From the NCBI GenBank assembly GCA_963726005.1, contig CAVSAT010000004.1, positions 372,001-436,000 on the forward strand: a stretch of 64,000 bases of DNA, given 5' to 3'. The position numbers and the translations under genes are program-made. Numbering within the stretch: the stretch's first letter is position 1; every line of letters starts with the position of its first letter. The DNA comes from Bog-473 sp963726005. Lineage in GTDB: Bacteria > Actinomycetota > Acidimicrobiia > Acidimicrobiales > RAAP-2. The notes under the pieces were generated by a model. It saw nothing but the letters and a program-made list of their open reading frames with translations. It ran no database searches and was not told the DNA's origin. Below, piece after piece: positions 8,022 to 17,026 of the stretch.

Positions 8022-9038
8022 ATGGCGTCACATTCCCCGCCGACGACTCACGTCCCCGATTCGGAGCGGGAGCCCAACGCCGCGCCGGCTGCCGGATCGG
8101 TGGGGGAAGCCGCGCCCCTCCCGATGATCGAAGCCCGCGGGCTCGTGAAGCGATTCGGCGACTTCGTGGCGGTGGACAACGTGGACTTCACCATTGCCAA
8201 GGGCGAGTCGTTCGGTTTCCTCGGGCCGAACGGGGCGGGCAAGACGTCCACGATGCGGATGATCTCGTGCCTCAGCCCTCTGAGCGGGGGCACGCTGCGC
8301 GTCCTCGGGATGGACCCGGCGACCGAGGGCGCACGCATCCGTGCCCGGATGGGCCTCGTGCCGCAGGAGGACTCGCTGGACCTCGAGCTCACCGTGCTCG
8401 ACAACCTCATGATCTACGGGCGCTACTTCGACATGCCCAAGAAGGTGATCCGTGAGCGCGCCGATCAGCTGCTCGACTTCGCCCAGCTCACCGAGCGCGC
8501 CAACGACAGGGTCGACCCGCTCTCGGGCGGCATGAAGCGACGGCTCACCATTGCCCGGGCGCTCATCTCCGACCCCGACCTGCTGATCCTCGACGAGCCG
8601 ACGACCGGTCTCGACCCCCAGGCCCGCCACCTGCTGTGGGACCGCCTCTACCGCCTGAAGCAGGACGGCGTGACCCTCGTGATCACGACCCACTACATGG
8701 ACGAGGCCGAGCAGCTCTGCGACCGCCTCGTCGTCATGGACAAGGGCCGCTTCGCCGCCGAAGGTACGCCCCGCCAGCTCATTGAGGCGTACTCGACGAA
8801 GGAGGTCGTCGAGCTCCGCTTCGCGCCGGGCCGGCACGAAGAGGTGGCGCCGTCGCTGGCCGAGCTGGCCGAGCGCCAGGAGGTCCTGCCTGACCGCATT
8901 CTCTTGTACACCGACGACGGCGATGCCGCCCTGGCAGAGGTGGCCCGGATGGGGCATGTGGCCGAGAGCACGCTGGTTCGCCGCTCCACGCTCGAAGACG
9001 TGTTCCTCCGCCTCACCGGCCGCTCCCTGGTGGACTGA
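8022..9038 (+). CDS. ABC-2 type exporter, ATP-binding subunit (DrrA/NodI type)
   Basis: 338 residues from ATG 8022. Order of motifs: Walker A GPNGAGKTS (about 68-76), Q-loop in LVPQEDSLD, signature LSGGMKRRL, Walker B LLILDEPTTGLDP and the switch His in VITTHYMDEAEQLCDR. The C-terminal about 80 residues are the extra domain typical of DrrA/NodI ATPases. It powers export by the two permeases that follow: the stop is 3 bases before the next start, so the three genes form an operon. Such systems export drugs, polyketides or polysaccharides; the cargo here is unknown. Confidence 0.92.
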   Translation: MASHSPPTTHVPDSEREPNAAPAAGSVGEAAPLPMIEARGLVKRFGDFVAVDNVDFTIAKGESFGFLGPNGAGKTSTMRMISCLSPLSGGTLRVLGMDPATEGARIRARMGLVPQEDSLDLELTVLDNLMIYGRYFDMPKKVIRERADQLLDFAQLTERANDRVDPLSGGMKRRLTIARALISDPDLLILDEPTTGLDPQARHLLWDRLYRLKQDGVTLVITTHYMDEAEQLCDRLVVMDKGRFAAEGTPRQLIEAYSTKEVVELRFAPGRHEEVAPSLAELAERQEVLPDRILLYTDDGDAALAEVARMGHVAESTLVRRSTLEDVFLRLTGRSLVD

Positions 9039-9041
9039 TCC

Positions 9042-9890
9042 GTGACGGCGGTGAGCGGCGCGGGCGCGCCGGGTGTCACGACGCTGTTCCGGCACGGCGA
9101 CGAGGTCCCGGTCCGCCGTCTGGCGACACCGATGTGGCTGCGCGCGGCCGGTTACTGGGCCTACCAATACCGGCGGACCTGGCGCAGCTCCGTGGTGACG
9201 AGCTTCCTCATCCCGGTGCTCTACCTGGCCGCCATGGGGGTCGCGCTGGGCTCGCTCATCGACAAGCACTCTCACGGTGTCGACGGCGTGACCTACGTGG
9301 CCTACCTGGCTCCCGGCCTGCTGGCTGGCACCTGCATGCAGATCGGCACCAACGACGCGACGTACCCGGTCATGGGTGCGATCAAGTGGGTGCGCACCTA
9401 CATGGCCCAGCTGGCAGCGCCGCTCGACGTCTACGACGTGCTGCTCGGTCACCTCGCCTGGATCGCTGCCCGGCTCGCCATTGTGGTCTCGATCTACCTG
9501 GCCGTCATGGCCGCCTTCGGCGTCGTGTACTCGCCATGGGCGCTGCTCGCACTCCCGGCCGGGGTGCTGACCGGTGCCGCGTTCGCCGCGCCGGTGAGCG
9601 CGTTCGCCGCCACCCAGGAGAAGGACTCGTCGTTCTCGACGCTGTATCGCTTTGCCATCATCCCGATGTTCCTGTTCTCCGGCACCTTCTTCCCGATCTC
9701 GCAGTTGCCGGTCTGGCTACAGGTCGTCGCCTACGTCACGCCGCTCTACCACGGGGTCACACTGTGCCGCGACCTCACGCTCGGTCAGGTCGGGTGGGCC
9801 GACGTCGGCCACGCGGCCTACCTCTGCACCTGCGTCGCGGTCGGCTACGCCGCCGGCCGGCGGACCTTCGCCAAACGGTTGGTGGTGTGA
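9042..9890 (+). CDS. ABC-2 type exporter permease (DrrB/NodJ-like), first subunit
   Basis: 282 residues from GTG 9042, starting 3 bases after the ATPase stop. About six membrane helices; the N-terminal RRTWRSSVVTSFLIPVLYLA segment and the later SAFAATQEKDSSFS and FSGTFFPISQLPVWLQ motifs are characteristic of ABC2_membrane permeases. It pairs with the second permease downstream to form a heterodimeric channel, which explains why two related permease genes follow one ATPase. Substrate not deducible. Confidence in family is high. Confidence 0.88.
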   Translation: MTAVSGAGAPGVTTLFRHGDEVPVRRLATPMWLRAAGYWAYQYRRTWRSSVVTSFLIPVLYLAAMGVALGSLIDKHSHGVDGVTYVAYLAPGLLAGTCMQIGTNDATYPVMGAIKWVRTYMAQLAAPLDVYDVLLGHLAWIAARLAIVVSIYLAVMAAFGVVYSPWALLALPAGVLTGAAFAAPVSAFAATQEKDSSFSTLYRFAIIPMFLFSGTFFPISQLPVWLQVVAYVTPLYHGVTLCRDLTLGQVGWADVGHAAYLCTCVAVGYAAGRRTFAKRLVV

Positions 9891-9900
9891 GGGGGTGGCG

Positions 9901-10743
9901 GTGAGCACGACGAACGCAGTCGCAGCGGCCGAGAGGCAGCCGCCTGGCGTGGCGCTGCGGATCACGCCCCTCGCGCTCGTGGGCGGGCGCCATGCCTCGC
10001 GGGTGCTCGAGCGCAACATCCTGGTGTACCGGCGCTCGTGGATCTTCATCATCTCGGGCTTCTTCGAGCCGCTCTTCTATCTCCTCTCCATCGGCATCGG
10101 CCTGTCGCACCTCGTCGGGCCGGTCAACGTCGACGGCCATCAAGTGCCGTACACCGCCTTCGTCGCACCAGGCTTGCTGGCCTCGTCGGCCATGAACGGG
10201 GCCATGCTCGACTCCACCTTCCTGGTCTTCTTCAAGCTCAAGATCGCCAAGACCTACGACGCCATGCTCTCGACACCGCTCGGCGTGGGCGACGTTGCGA
10301 TCGGGGAGCTCAGCTGGTGCGTCCTGCGGGGCGCGCTGTACTCGGGGGCCTTCTTGGCCATCATGGCGATCCTCGGCTACACCGTCACACCGTGGGCCGT
10401 GCTCTGTTGGCCGGCCGCGGTGCTGATCAGCCTCGCCTTCGCGTCCGCCGGCATGGCCGGCACCACCTACATGCGGACCTGGCAGGACTTCGACATGGTC
10501 TCGCTGGCCTTCATCCCGTTGTTCCTCTTCTCGGCGACCTTCTACCCGCTCACCGTGTACCCCGGGTGGCTGCAGGCCGTGGTGCGCTGCACCCCCCTCT
10601 ACCAGGGAGTGGTGCTCTGTCGCGCTGCCGACCTGGGTATCTGGAGCTGGACTCTCCTGGGCCACATCGCCTACCTGGCCGCCATGGCGGTCGGGGGGGT
10701 CGTCATCACCCGGCGCCGCCTCGGTGCATTGCTTCTGCCGTAA
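9901..10743 (+). CDS. ABC-2 type exporter permease, second subunit
   Basis: 280 residues from GTG 9901, preceded by GAGGGGG; GTG 9895 is an alternative. It is a paralogue of the preceding permease: the same helix pattern, RSWIFIISGFFEPLFYLLSI near the N-terminus, TWQDFDMVS in the cytoplasmic loop and FSATFYPLTVYPGWLQ before the last helices. The two permeases and the ATPase are separated by 3 and 10 bases, so they are one transcription unit. Function: membrane half of a heterodimeric exporter; cargo unknown. Confidence 0.88.
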   Translation: MSTTNAVAAAERQPPGVALRITPLALVGGRHASRVLERNILVYRRSWIFIISGFFEPLFYLLSIGIGLSHLVGPVNVDGHQVPYTAFVAPGLLASSAMNGAMLDSTFLVFFKLKIAKTYDAMLSTPLGVGDVAIGELSWCVLRGALYSGAFLAIMAILGYTVTPWAVLCWPAAVLISLAFASAGMAGTTYMRTWQDFDMVSLAFIPLFLFSATFYPLTVYPGWLQAVVRCTPLYQGVVLCRAADLGIWSWTLLGHIAYLAAMAVGGVVITRRRLGALLLP

Positions 10744-10805
10744 TCGACCGCCGCGGTCGGCCGGTACCGTAGGGCCGCATTTCCGAACGAAGAGGACCCG
10801 AGTCA

Positions 10806-11387
10806 ATGAACATCGTGGTGAGCAACGTCAAGGGGGGCGTGGGCAAGACGACCACGGCCGTCTATCTGGCCGCGGTGGCGGCCGACCGGGGCCGAGGGCC
10901 GATCCTGCTGGTCGACGCCGACCCCCAGGGGTCGACCGCGGAGTGGTACGACGTCGACCCGATGGAGGGGGTCGAGCTGGTGGAAGGACCCAGCGTCCGC
11001 ACCGTGACCAAGGCCATGAACCAGGTGGATGGACTGGTCGTCGTCGACACGCCGCCCGGGGAGGGGAACGTCGTGCAGGCGGCGCTGGCCCGGGCCGACG
11101 CCGTCGTCATCCCGACCCGCGCTGGCGGAGTCGAACCGAACCGGGTTGTCACGACCCTGGAGATGACGCCCCGGAACATCCCCGCCGGCGTCGTCATCTG
11201 CTCGGCCCGGCTGGGCACGAACGACCTGGAGGCCACTATCGAATGGTGGAACGAGCTCAAGGTGCCCGTGTGGGGGATCGTGCCCGAACGCGTCTCCATC
11301 GCCAGCGGACCTGCCGCCGGGCTGTCGAGGGAGGGTCTGGACTACTACGAGAAGGTGCTGAAGAAGGTGACGGCCAAGCGCCGTTGA
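10806..11387 (+). CDS. ParA/MinD-family P-loop ATPase (orphan)
   Basis: 193 residues from ATG 10806. The deviant Walker A motif KGGVGKTT is at 9-16, Walker A' LLVDADPQGS follows about 20 residues later, and VVVDTPPG is the Walker B. This is a minimal ParA-type ATPase like those that position plasmids, chromosomes or protein complexes. No parB, centromere-like repeat array or minC/minE gene lies nearby: the upstream genes are the exporter and the downstream gene is the convergent phosphatase. It could act in localisation of an unknown cargo or be a partner of a protein encoded elsewhere. Family certain, role unknown. Confidence 0.85.
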   Translation: MNIVVSNVKGGVGKTTTAVYLAAVAADRGRGPILLVDADPQGSTAEWYDVDPMEGVELVEGPSVRTVTKAMNQVDGLVVVDTPPGEGNVVQAALARADAVVIPTRAGGVEPNRVVTTLEMTPRNIPAGVVICSARLGTNDLEATIEWWNELKVPVWGIVPERVSIASGPAAGLSREGLDYYEKVLKKVTAKRR

Positions 11388-11412
11388 GGCAGCCCGACGG
11401 CTGCGGTCGTCC

Positions 11413-12726
11413 CTAGCGCGCCGGGACGGCCCCCAGCTCGGAATGGAACCGGCTGTCGGTCCAGCCCACGGGCGCCTTTCCCTGCAACTGGCCCATGAGC
11501 TCGGAGAGGAACCAGCGGCGCACCGCGACGCTGGCGGGCGACGCTGGCAGGGTCAGGAGCCGCTGCGAGAGCCCGAACTCGTCGGCCTCGTCGAGCATCG
11601 CGTTGTAGAACTCGCACGCCACCACGGCGGATCGGGGCAGTTCGAAGGTCCAGTCGAACGACGCGATCTGGTTGTCGACCGCGCCCTGCCACATCTCGTC
11701 CATCCCGGGCCCCAGGCCGTGGAAGCGGGTGCCCATCTCGGTGACGAGCACCGAGAGGCGCTCGGGAAGGGCAGGTGCGATGGGCGAACTGTCAGCCCGC
11801 TCCTTCATCAGGCGCAATTCGCGGAACAGCGCTTCGTACTCCTCGCTCGACTTCTGCAGCAGCGTCACCGGGATCCCGATGAGCCGGACGGACACCCACG
11901 GCGTCTCGTCCTGACCGCGATGCAGGTCCGAATCCGCGATCCCCGTCAGATCAAAGCGAAAGCTCCCGTCGGAGACGCTGACCGGTGCGACGGGGAAGTC
12001 GACCGGCAGTTCGAACCATACGATTTTGCCGCCGTCCACCGCCTGCACCCCCCAGTTGGACGCCAACGTGTTGAAGAGTGTCAATCCCCGCCCGGTCGCG
12101 GCATCCCTCCCGTACTCCTTGATGGACGGGAAGTGCGGGTTACCGTCGGCGACGTCCACCCGGATACGGTCCGTGAGGATGTGGAGGGTGACGCACAAGG
12201 GGGTCCCTGCGTGCAGCACCGCGTTGGTCACCAGTTCGGAGGTGAGCAGGGCCGCGCAACCGGTGACGTCAGAGGGAAGGTCGCGGAGATGGGCGGCGAT
12301 CCAATGGCGGGCGACAGGGGTGCTCTCAACCAGCGGCTCGAGGTGCAATGTCGACATCCCATCACGTGTCGTACCCACTGGCTGGGCGGATATGCGCTCT
12401 CCGGTGCTCGCGGTGTAGTTGAGGCAGAGCACGACGACGTCGTCGGTGCGCTCTTCGGCACTCAGCATGGACGCGAAGGTCACGGCGGGACGGTCGGGCC
12501 AGCCGGCGCGAGCAATCGTCGTTGCTGTGTGCGCCAGCCTCTCCATGCCGTCGGTGATGAGCTCTCCGCGGCGTTCGATCAGCCCGTCCGAGTACATGAT
12601 CAGCGAGTCGCCGCGGTCCAACACGAGTTCGTCCCGGGGTCGCGGCGCACCGCTCAGCCCCGCCGCGATGAGCAGTGAGCGTTGCATCGGACAGAAGGTG
12701 GCGCTGCCGTCCGGCGCGCACGACAA
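11413..12726 (-). CDS. SpoIIE-type phosphatase gene, 3' segment: end of phosphatase, HATPase domain and C-terminal extension
   Basis: Third segment of a gene that runs 15080 to 11413 in three different frames. It starts where the preceding frame stops making sense (about 12705-12725) and continues the phosphatase domain with SLIMYSDGLIERRGE. An RsbW/SpoIIAB-type ATPase domain follows, with N-box ELVTNAVLHAG and G-box GRGLTLFNTLA. The last about 190 residues (after WFELPVDF) are an extension that I do not recognise. In this family the HATPase domain acts as an anti-sigma kinase and the phosphatase reverses it on STAS proteins. The divergent rsbV-rsbW-sigF-like operon is the natural target. Confidence 0.75.
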   Translation of the reverse strand: MSCAPDGSATFCPMQRSLLIAAGLSGAPRPRDELVLDRGDSLIMYSDGLIERRGELITDGMERLAHTATTIARAGWPDRPAVTFASMLSAEERTDDVVVLCLNYTASTGERISAQPVGTTRDGMSTLHLEPLVESTPVARHWIAAHLRDLPSDVTGCAALLTSELVTNAVLHAGTPLCVTLHILTDRIRVDVADGNPHFPSIKEYGRDAATGRGLTLFNTLASNWGVQAVDGGKIVWFELPVDFPVAPVSVSDGSFRFDLTGIADSDLHRGQDETPWVSVRLIGIPVTLLQKSSEEYEALFRELRLMKERADSSPIAPALPERLSVLVTEMGTRFHGLGPGMDEMWQGAVDNQIASFDWTFELPRSAVVACEFYNAMLDEADEFGLSQRLLTLPASPASVAVRRWFLSELMGQLQGKAPVGWTDSRFHSELGAVPAR

Positions 12727-13845
12727 GCGGCGGAGGATGGCCGGCGTTGCTCAGCACCACCCGTCCGGTGGACGGTGTGATGGTCCCCACCACGGCGGTG
12801 ACCACCCTGTCCTCAATGAGGGCGTCGAATAGGCCATCGAGCGACGCGAGCACCTCGGTGGGCGACTGTCCGGACACCGCGTAGGCGCGGATGGCACTGC
12901 GCACCTGCCCCATCAGCGCCGCTGCCGGTGCTCCCTTGCCCATGACGTCACCCACGCTGAAGAAGACAGCGTCGGGATTCAATTCGAATACGTCGTACCA
13001 GTCACCCCCGGCGTAGGTGCCGGCCACGCCGGCGCGGTACTCGGCATCGAGCACGAGGCCGTCGACGACGGGGAGCGAGTCGGGCAGCACCGCTCGCTGC
13101 AGCACCTCGGCGACGACGTGCTCGCGCTGGAAGCGCGTCGCGTTCGAGAGCGCGACGCCGGTGCGGCTGGCCACCTCGGTGGCGAGCGACACGTCGTCGG
13201 CTTCGAAGAGCCGGCTCGGTCCGTCGATGAACGTCATCACGCCGATGACCTCGCCGTTGGCCGTCAACGGGACGGCGAGCGCCGTGGACAGGTTCTCCGT
13301 CTCCGTGGTGCCGCCGTCGACGTCGAGAGGGGCCAGCTGCGTCCGCCCGGTCCGGTAGGCGACCGCTGCCGGCGCGTCAGATCCGAACGGGACGCTCTCC
13401 TTGGCCTTGCCGCCCGCGACCGGCTGTGTGGCGGCGGTCCCCGGCTCCTCCACGTCGAGGCGGACGAGCCCGCTGTCGCCCGGCACGAGGACGATGCACG
13501 AGTCGGCCAACCTGCCCTCGACCAGGCTCATGGTCCGGCGGATGACCGTCGTGGGCTCAAGGCTCGAACTGAGGAGCCGCGTCACCTCCGAGAGGAGGGA
13601 CAGGCGTTCGCGGCCCGCCTCGGCCGCACGCAGCGCCTCCCGCTCGTGCTCGAACAGCTGGGCACGCTCGAGCGCCTGCGCGGTCAGCCCGGCCAGGGTG
13701 GACAAGAAGCGGAGATCGGGCTCAGTCGGCTCTGGCTGGGCCACGAAGGCGAGGCTCAGCACCCCGAGCGGGCCCACGCTGCCCACGAGCGGCTCGGTGA
13801 CGATCGTCACCGGCTGGGACAGCTCGTCCAACACGCTGCGGCACG
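12706..13845 (-). CDS. SpoIIE-type phosphatase gene, middle segment: GAF domain and PP2C core
   Basis: Second segment of the frameshifted gene. After SVLDELSQPVTIV it carries the end of one GAF domain, an amphipathic linker (LTAQALERAQLFEHEREALR), a second GAF domain (residues like ALAVPLTANGEVIGVMTFID) and the PP2C/SpoIIE core with AGGDWYDVF, FSVGDVMGKG and LSNAGHPPPLVV, which include the metal-binding Asp residues. The homologous reading passes from the frame upstream at about 13840 and to the frame downstream at about 12715. No separate start with a ribosome site is visible, so this is not an independent gene. Confidence 0.7.
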
Positions 13846-15080
13846 ATCTCGGCCGCAACCTTGTGGTCGTGCAGATCCCCCTCACCGTCGATGGTGACCA
13901 TGACCGTACGACCGCGTTCGAAGCATGAGCCCGCCGTGCTACCGCCCACTGGCACCATCCCGCGCGAGAGGAGCGCGGGATGGCCGCTGCTGGCAAGGCA
14001 GGACAGCGCCCGCTCGCCGGCGGCGGGCACCCGGACAACAGCGGACTGCGCCCCCAGCGCCCGCCGGCCACCGGCGATTGCTGCATGTGCCACGTCGCCT
14101 GGCGTGGTGGCGGCCGCCAGCGCGGAACTGAGCTGGTGCAGATGTTGGCTCCGCTCCAAGTTGACGAAGTCGGTCAACGTCAGGCGCGCCCGCTCGACGG
14201 CCTGGGCCGCGGCGCCGGTGATGGTGAAGAGAAAGCTGCGGTCGGGCTCTGTGATCTCGCGGTCATCGTGCCAGCGCACGACAACGGCGCCGATCGTGTG
14301 ATCGGACACCACTAGTGGCACGATGGCCAAGGCATGGAACCGGTTCTCTGTGAGCGACGTCGCAATGTCCGGGCGTTGGCGCCGCAGGTCCTCGCGCGAC
14401 TCGGCGAAGATGGCAACGTTCTGGCCCAGCACCGGTCCGCCCGGCCGGAGCGAGGCGAGCACCCCATCGATCGGTTCGTGGGGGTCGTAGCCGAAGCGGC
14501 GCAGGGTCCGCAGCTGTCCGCGGTCGCTCATGAGGGCAAACGTTGCCGCGTCGACCTGCAACTCGTCGCGTAGGGCGGCAAAGACGGCATCGGCGACCTG
14601 CGCGGGATCCGCCGCCGTCGTCAGTGCCCGCGCCATGGCCTGCATCCGCTGCGCCGTCTCCGCCGCCACGCGGCGGCGTCGCTCGTTGCGCGTCTCGGAC
14701 CGGGCGGTCCACAGCTGCACGTTGCGTTGACCGCGCAGGTGCGAGATCCACATCGCCAGCGCTGTCGCGGCCAACTGCGTCACGACGCGGAGCGTGTGGT
14801 TCAGCTCGCCGTAGCTGTGTGGCGGGGCGCTGATGACGAGGGCGAAGAAGGCGGCCAGAACCCCGACGAGCGCCACCCGTGAGGGCCGCGCGAAGGCGGC
14901 GGCGATGAAGGGGCCGATGGCCAGCAACCCCACCAGCGAGATGTTCCCCCCGTAGACCGCGAACACGATCGCGACCGTCGAGACCCAGAGGAGCGCGATG
15001 AGGGTCGCGAAGGCTTCGGCATGATCGGCGCGCTCTGTGCGGCGGGTGGCCGGAAGTTCCTCGTCTCCTTGTTCGGGCAC
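13838..15080 (-). CDS. SpoIIE-type phosphatase gene, 5' segment: membrane sensor and first GAF domains
   Basis: First segment of the frameshifted gene, from GTG 15080, which follows GGGGGGAGAG. Residues about 25-105 contain four hydrophobic helices (ALLWVSTVAIVFAVYGG, ALVGVLAAFFALVISAP and others), a small membrane sensor module. A coiled segment (SETRNERRRRVAAETAQRMQ) leads into a GAF domain with FHALAIVPLVV and the start of another. The frame stays open to 13722 but loses similarity near 13840, where AAEIVPQR must join SVLDEL in another frame. The whole product would be about 1,220 residues: membrane sensor, GAF domains, SpoIIE phosphatase and HATPase. The gene is divergent from the sigma-factor operon. 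Confidence 0.75.
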
Positions 15081-15245
15081 GATCTCTCCCCCCGGGTCCT
15101 GCCGCGGGCTCGTCGTCAACGCTATTCCTCTGGCGGGTCGAGGGCCTCTGGCGGCTCGAATGCTCCGCTTCCGGCCCGTCACCGGGGTTGTGCCGGGGGT
15201 CCCTACCCCGGTGTCGAGCTGGGAAAACCTGTGTGCCTGCCTGGA

Positions 15246-15272
15246 GGTTTAGGTTCTGTGTCGGGGGGCTAT
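15246..15272 (+). promoter_or_regulatory. SigF/SigB-type promoter ahead of the partner-switching operon
   Basis: GGTTT (15246-15250), a 15-base spacer, then GGGCTAT (15266-15272). The actinobacterial SigF/SigB consensus is about GGTTT-N15-GGGTAT, so there is one deviation in the -10 element. It lies 78 bases before the STAS gene, which fits autoregulation of the sigma factor encoded two genes later. Found by eye only; the 270-base divergent region has no other element that I can support. Confidence 0.4.
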
Positions 15273-15349
15273 AGAACGCTCTGGCCAATTGCCATTGCAG
15301 CACGACTCGGCGTGGACCGGGTACACCCCACGAAAGGCAGGAGCGCGGA

Positions 15350-15691
15350 GTGGATCAGGAGTTTCACATACAGGAGCGTGCGGACACCTCACCGCCGGTC
15401 ATCGCGGTCTCCGGGGAGATCGACGTCGCGACGGCACCGCAACTGCGGGAGTGCCTGCACCGCGTCATCGCCCAGGGCGAGGCGACGGTCGTCCTGGACC
15501 TCCTCGGGGTGAGCTTTTTGGACTCCACCGCACTGGGGGTGCTGGTCGGCGCGCTCAAGCGCTGTCGCGAGCTGGGTGGGGATCTGCACGTCGTCGTCGC
15601 GGACCCGCGCATCGTGAAGATCTTCGAGATCACCGGGTTGACCAACGTGTTCACGATCGCCGACTCCCTGCAGGATGCCGGCTCGTCGTGA
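15350..15691 (+). CDS. STAS-domain anti-sigma factor antagonist (RsbV/SpoIIAA-like)
   Basis: 113 residues from GTG 15350, after GGAGTG. A complete STAS domain: VIAVSGEIDVATAPQL, then VVLDLLGVSFLDSTALGVLV with the phosphorylation site Ser59 in DST, and FEITGLTNVF near the end. Unphosphorylated antagonist binds the anti-sigma factor and frees the sigma factor; the anti-sigma kinase phosphorylates this Ser and a PP2C phosphatase removes it. All partners are adjacent: the anti-sigma gene overlaps the stop (GTGA at 15688), the sigma gene follows, and the SpoIIE phosphatase is divergent. Confidence 0.92.
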   Translation: MDQEFHIQERADTSPPVIAVSGEIDVATAPQLRECLHRVIAQGEATVVLDLLGVSFLDSTALGVLVGALKRCRELGGDLHVVVADPRIVKIFEITGLTNVFTIADSLQDAGSS

Positions 15692-16107
15692 CCGACGATC
15701 TCCTCGACACCGGCGACCAGATTGAGCTGAGGTTCCCCGCCCGGGGCGACCTCATCGTGCTGGCCAGGCTCGTGACCAGCGCCGTCTCGGCCCGCGCCGG
15801 CTTCGACATCGAGGAGCTCGAGGATCTCCGCCTGGCCGTGGGGGAGCTGTGCCTGCTGACGTTGCAGGGCAGCGATGCCCGCACCGGGGACCTCTGCCTG
15901 GAGCTCACGGTGCTCGGCGACGCCCTTGGGGTGGAGTGCACCCTGAAGCGGGCCGCGCCCGCAGACTTCGGGGGGCCCGAGATGGCCGAGAGCGCTCGGT
16001 TGAGCGAGCAGATCCTCGGCGCCCTGGTGGACGAGCACGGGCGGGAGAGCCAGGATGGGTCCGTGCGTGCGTGGCTGCGGAAGCGCCGGGGGGGGCATGC
16101 GGAGTGA
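15688..16107 (+). CDS. Anti-sigma factor kinase (RsbW/SpoIIAB-like)
   Basis: 139 residues from GTG 15688, overlapping the STAS stop by 4 bases. The length and the layout are those of RsbW-type GHKL ATPases: LRFPARGDLIVLARLVTSAVSARAGF at the N-terminus and LEDLRLAVGELCLLTL at the N-box position. The usual N-box Asn is not obvious (ELCLLTL), as in several actinobacterial anti-sigma factors, so kinase activity may be weak or use another residue; binding to the sigma factor is the safer prediction. It ends in a GTGA overlap with the sigma-factor gene. Confidence 0.82.
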   Translation: MTDDLLDTGDQIELRFPARGDLIVLARLVTSAVSARAGFDIEELEDLRLAVGELCLLTLQGSDARTGDLCLELTVLGDALGVECTLKRAAPADFGGPEMAESARLSEQILGALVDEHGRESQDGSVRAWLRKRRGGHAE

Positions 16108-16865
16108 CCGCGGGCCGGGAACACGATCCCGGGCCGACGTCCGATGCCTCCGGGACTGAGCACCCACCACTCGACGCCGAGGCGCGCGAGGAGCTGATCA
16201 CCTCCAATCTCGGACTGGCCCACCAGCTCGCACGTCGGTTTCTCCATCGCGGCGAGCCGCTTGACGACCTCGTCCAGGTCGCGTCGGTCGCGCTGGTCAA
16301 GTCGGTTGACCGCTTCGACCCTTCCCGGGGTGTCGACTTCGCGGCATTCGCGACCCGGACGATCATCGGCGAGCTGAAGCGCCACTTCCGCGACAAGGGA
16401 TGGGCCGTGCGGGCAAGCAGACGAGTGCAGGAGCTGTACCTCGAGCTCGGTCACGCGACCGCGTCGCTCGTCCAGCAGTTCGGCCGCAACCCGACGGTGG
16501 CCGAGTTGGCGGAGGCAACCGGGGCGAGCGAGGAAGCCGTCATCGAGGCCATCGAAGCCGGCCAGGGTTATCGCGCCGCTTCTATCGACACCTCGGAGAG
16601 CGAGGACGACCCGCTCGCGGCGAGGCTCGGCGAGCACGACAGCAACTACGCCTCGGTGGAGGACCGCGCCCTGCTCGGCCCTGCGTTGGCCACGCTGCCG
16701 CTCCGGGAGCAGTCGATCCTCCGCATGCGCTTCGTCGACGGCCTCACCCAGTCCGAAATCGCGGTGGCGGTCGGGGTCAGCCAGATGCACGTCTCCCGGC
16801 TCCTCTCCTCCAGCCTGCAGAAACTGCGCGAGGGCATGGGGCAGATGGAGGCTGAGCCGAGTTAA
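16104..16865 (+). CDS. sigF: RNA polymerase sigma factor, SigF/SigB (group 3) family
   Basis: 253 residues from GTG 16104, overlapping the anti-sigma stop. Region 2 includes ITSNLGLAHQLARRFLHRGE, DLVQVASVALVKSVDRFDPSRG and FAAFATRTIIGELKRHFRDKGW, the DNA-binding core of the family. Region 3 contains PTVAELAEATGASEEAVIEAIEA, and region 4 carries a helix-turn-helix in LTQSEIAVAVGVSQMHVSRLL. With the STAS, anti-sigma and SpoIIE genes it forms a complete partner-switching module for general or morphological stress control. A SigF-like promoter ahead of the operon suggests autoregulation. Confidence 0.93.
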   Translation: MTAGREHDPGPTSDASGTEHPPLDAEAREELITSNLGLAHQLARRFLHRGEPLDDLVQVASVALVKSVDRFDPSRGVDFAAFATRTIIGELKRHFRDKGWAVRASRRVQELYLELGHATASLVQQFGRNPTVAELAEATGASEEAVIEAIEAGQGYRAASIDTSESEDDPLAARLGEHDSNYASVEDRALLGPALATLPLREQSILRMRFVDGLTQSEIAVAVGVSQMHVSRLLSSSLQKLREGMGQMEAEPS

Positions 16866-17026
16866 GGGGGCGACGATTTCAGGCTCCAGAGTGGAAGATC
16901 ACCCCGGAAACCGTGGTGCGAACCGGGTCGGCAGACCGGATCAGCGAATCTCGTACGAAAAGAGGGGAAATTCTGGCGCTGGTTGAGTAGGGTGCACGCC
17001 AAAACCGCTGACAACGGGGGGCGCTC

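Noticed and set aside
8028..9452. A 474-codon minus-strand frame over the exporter ATPase
   Set aside because: Antisense to a complete ABC ATPase; no domain.
9775..10806. A 343-codon minus-strand frame over the second ABC permease
   Set aside because: Same reason: antisense to a real membrane protein, composition typical of a shadow frame.
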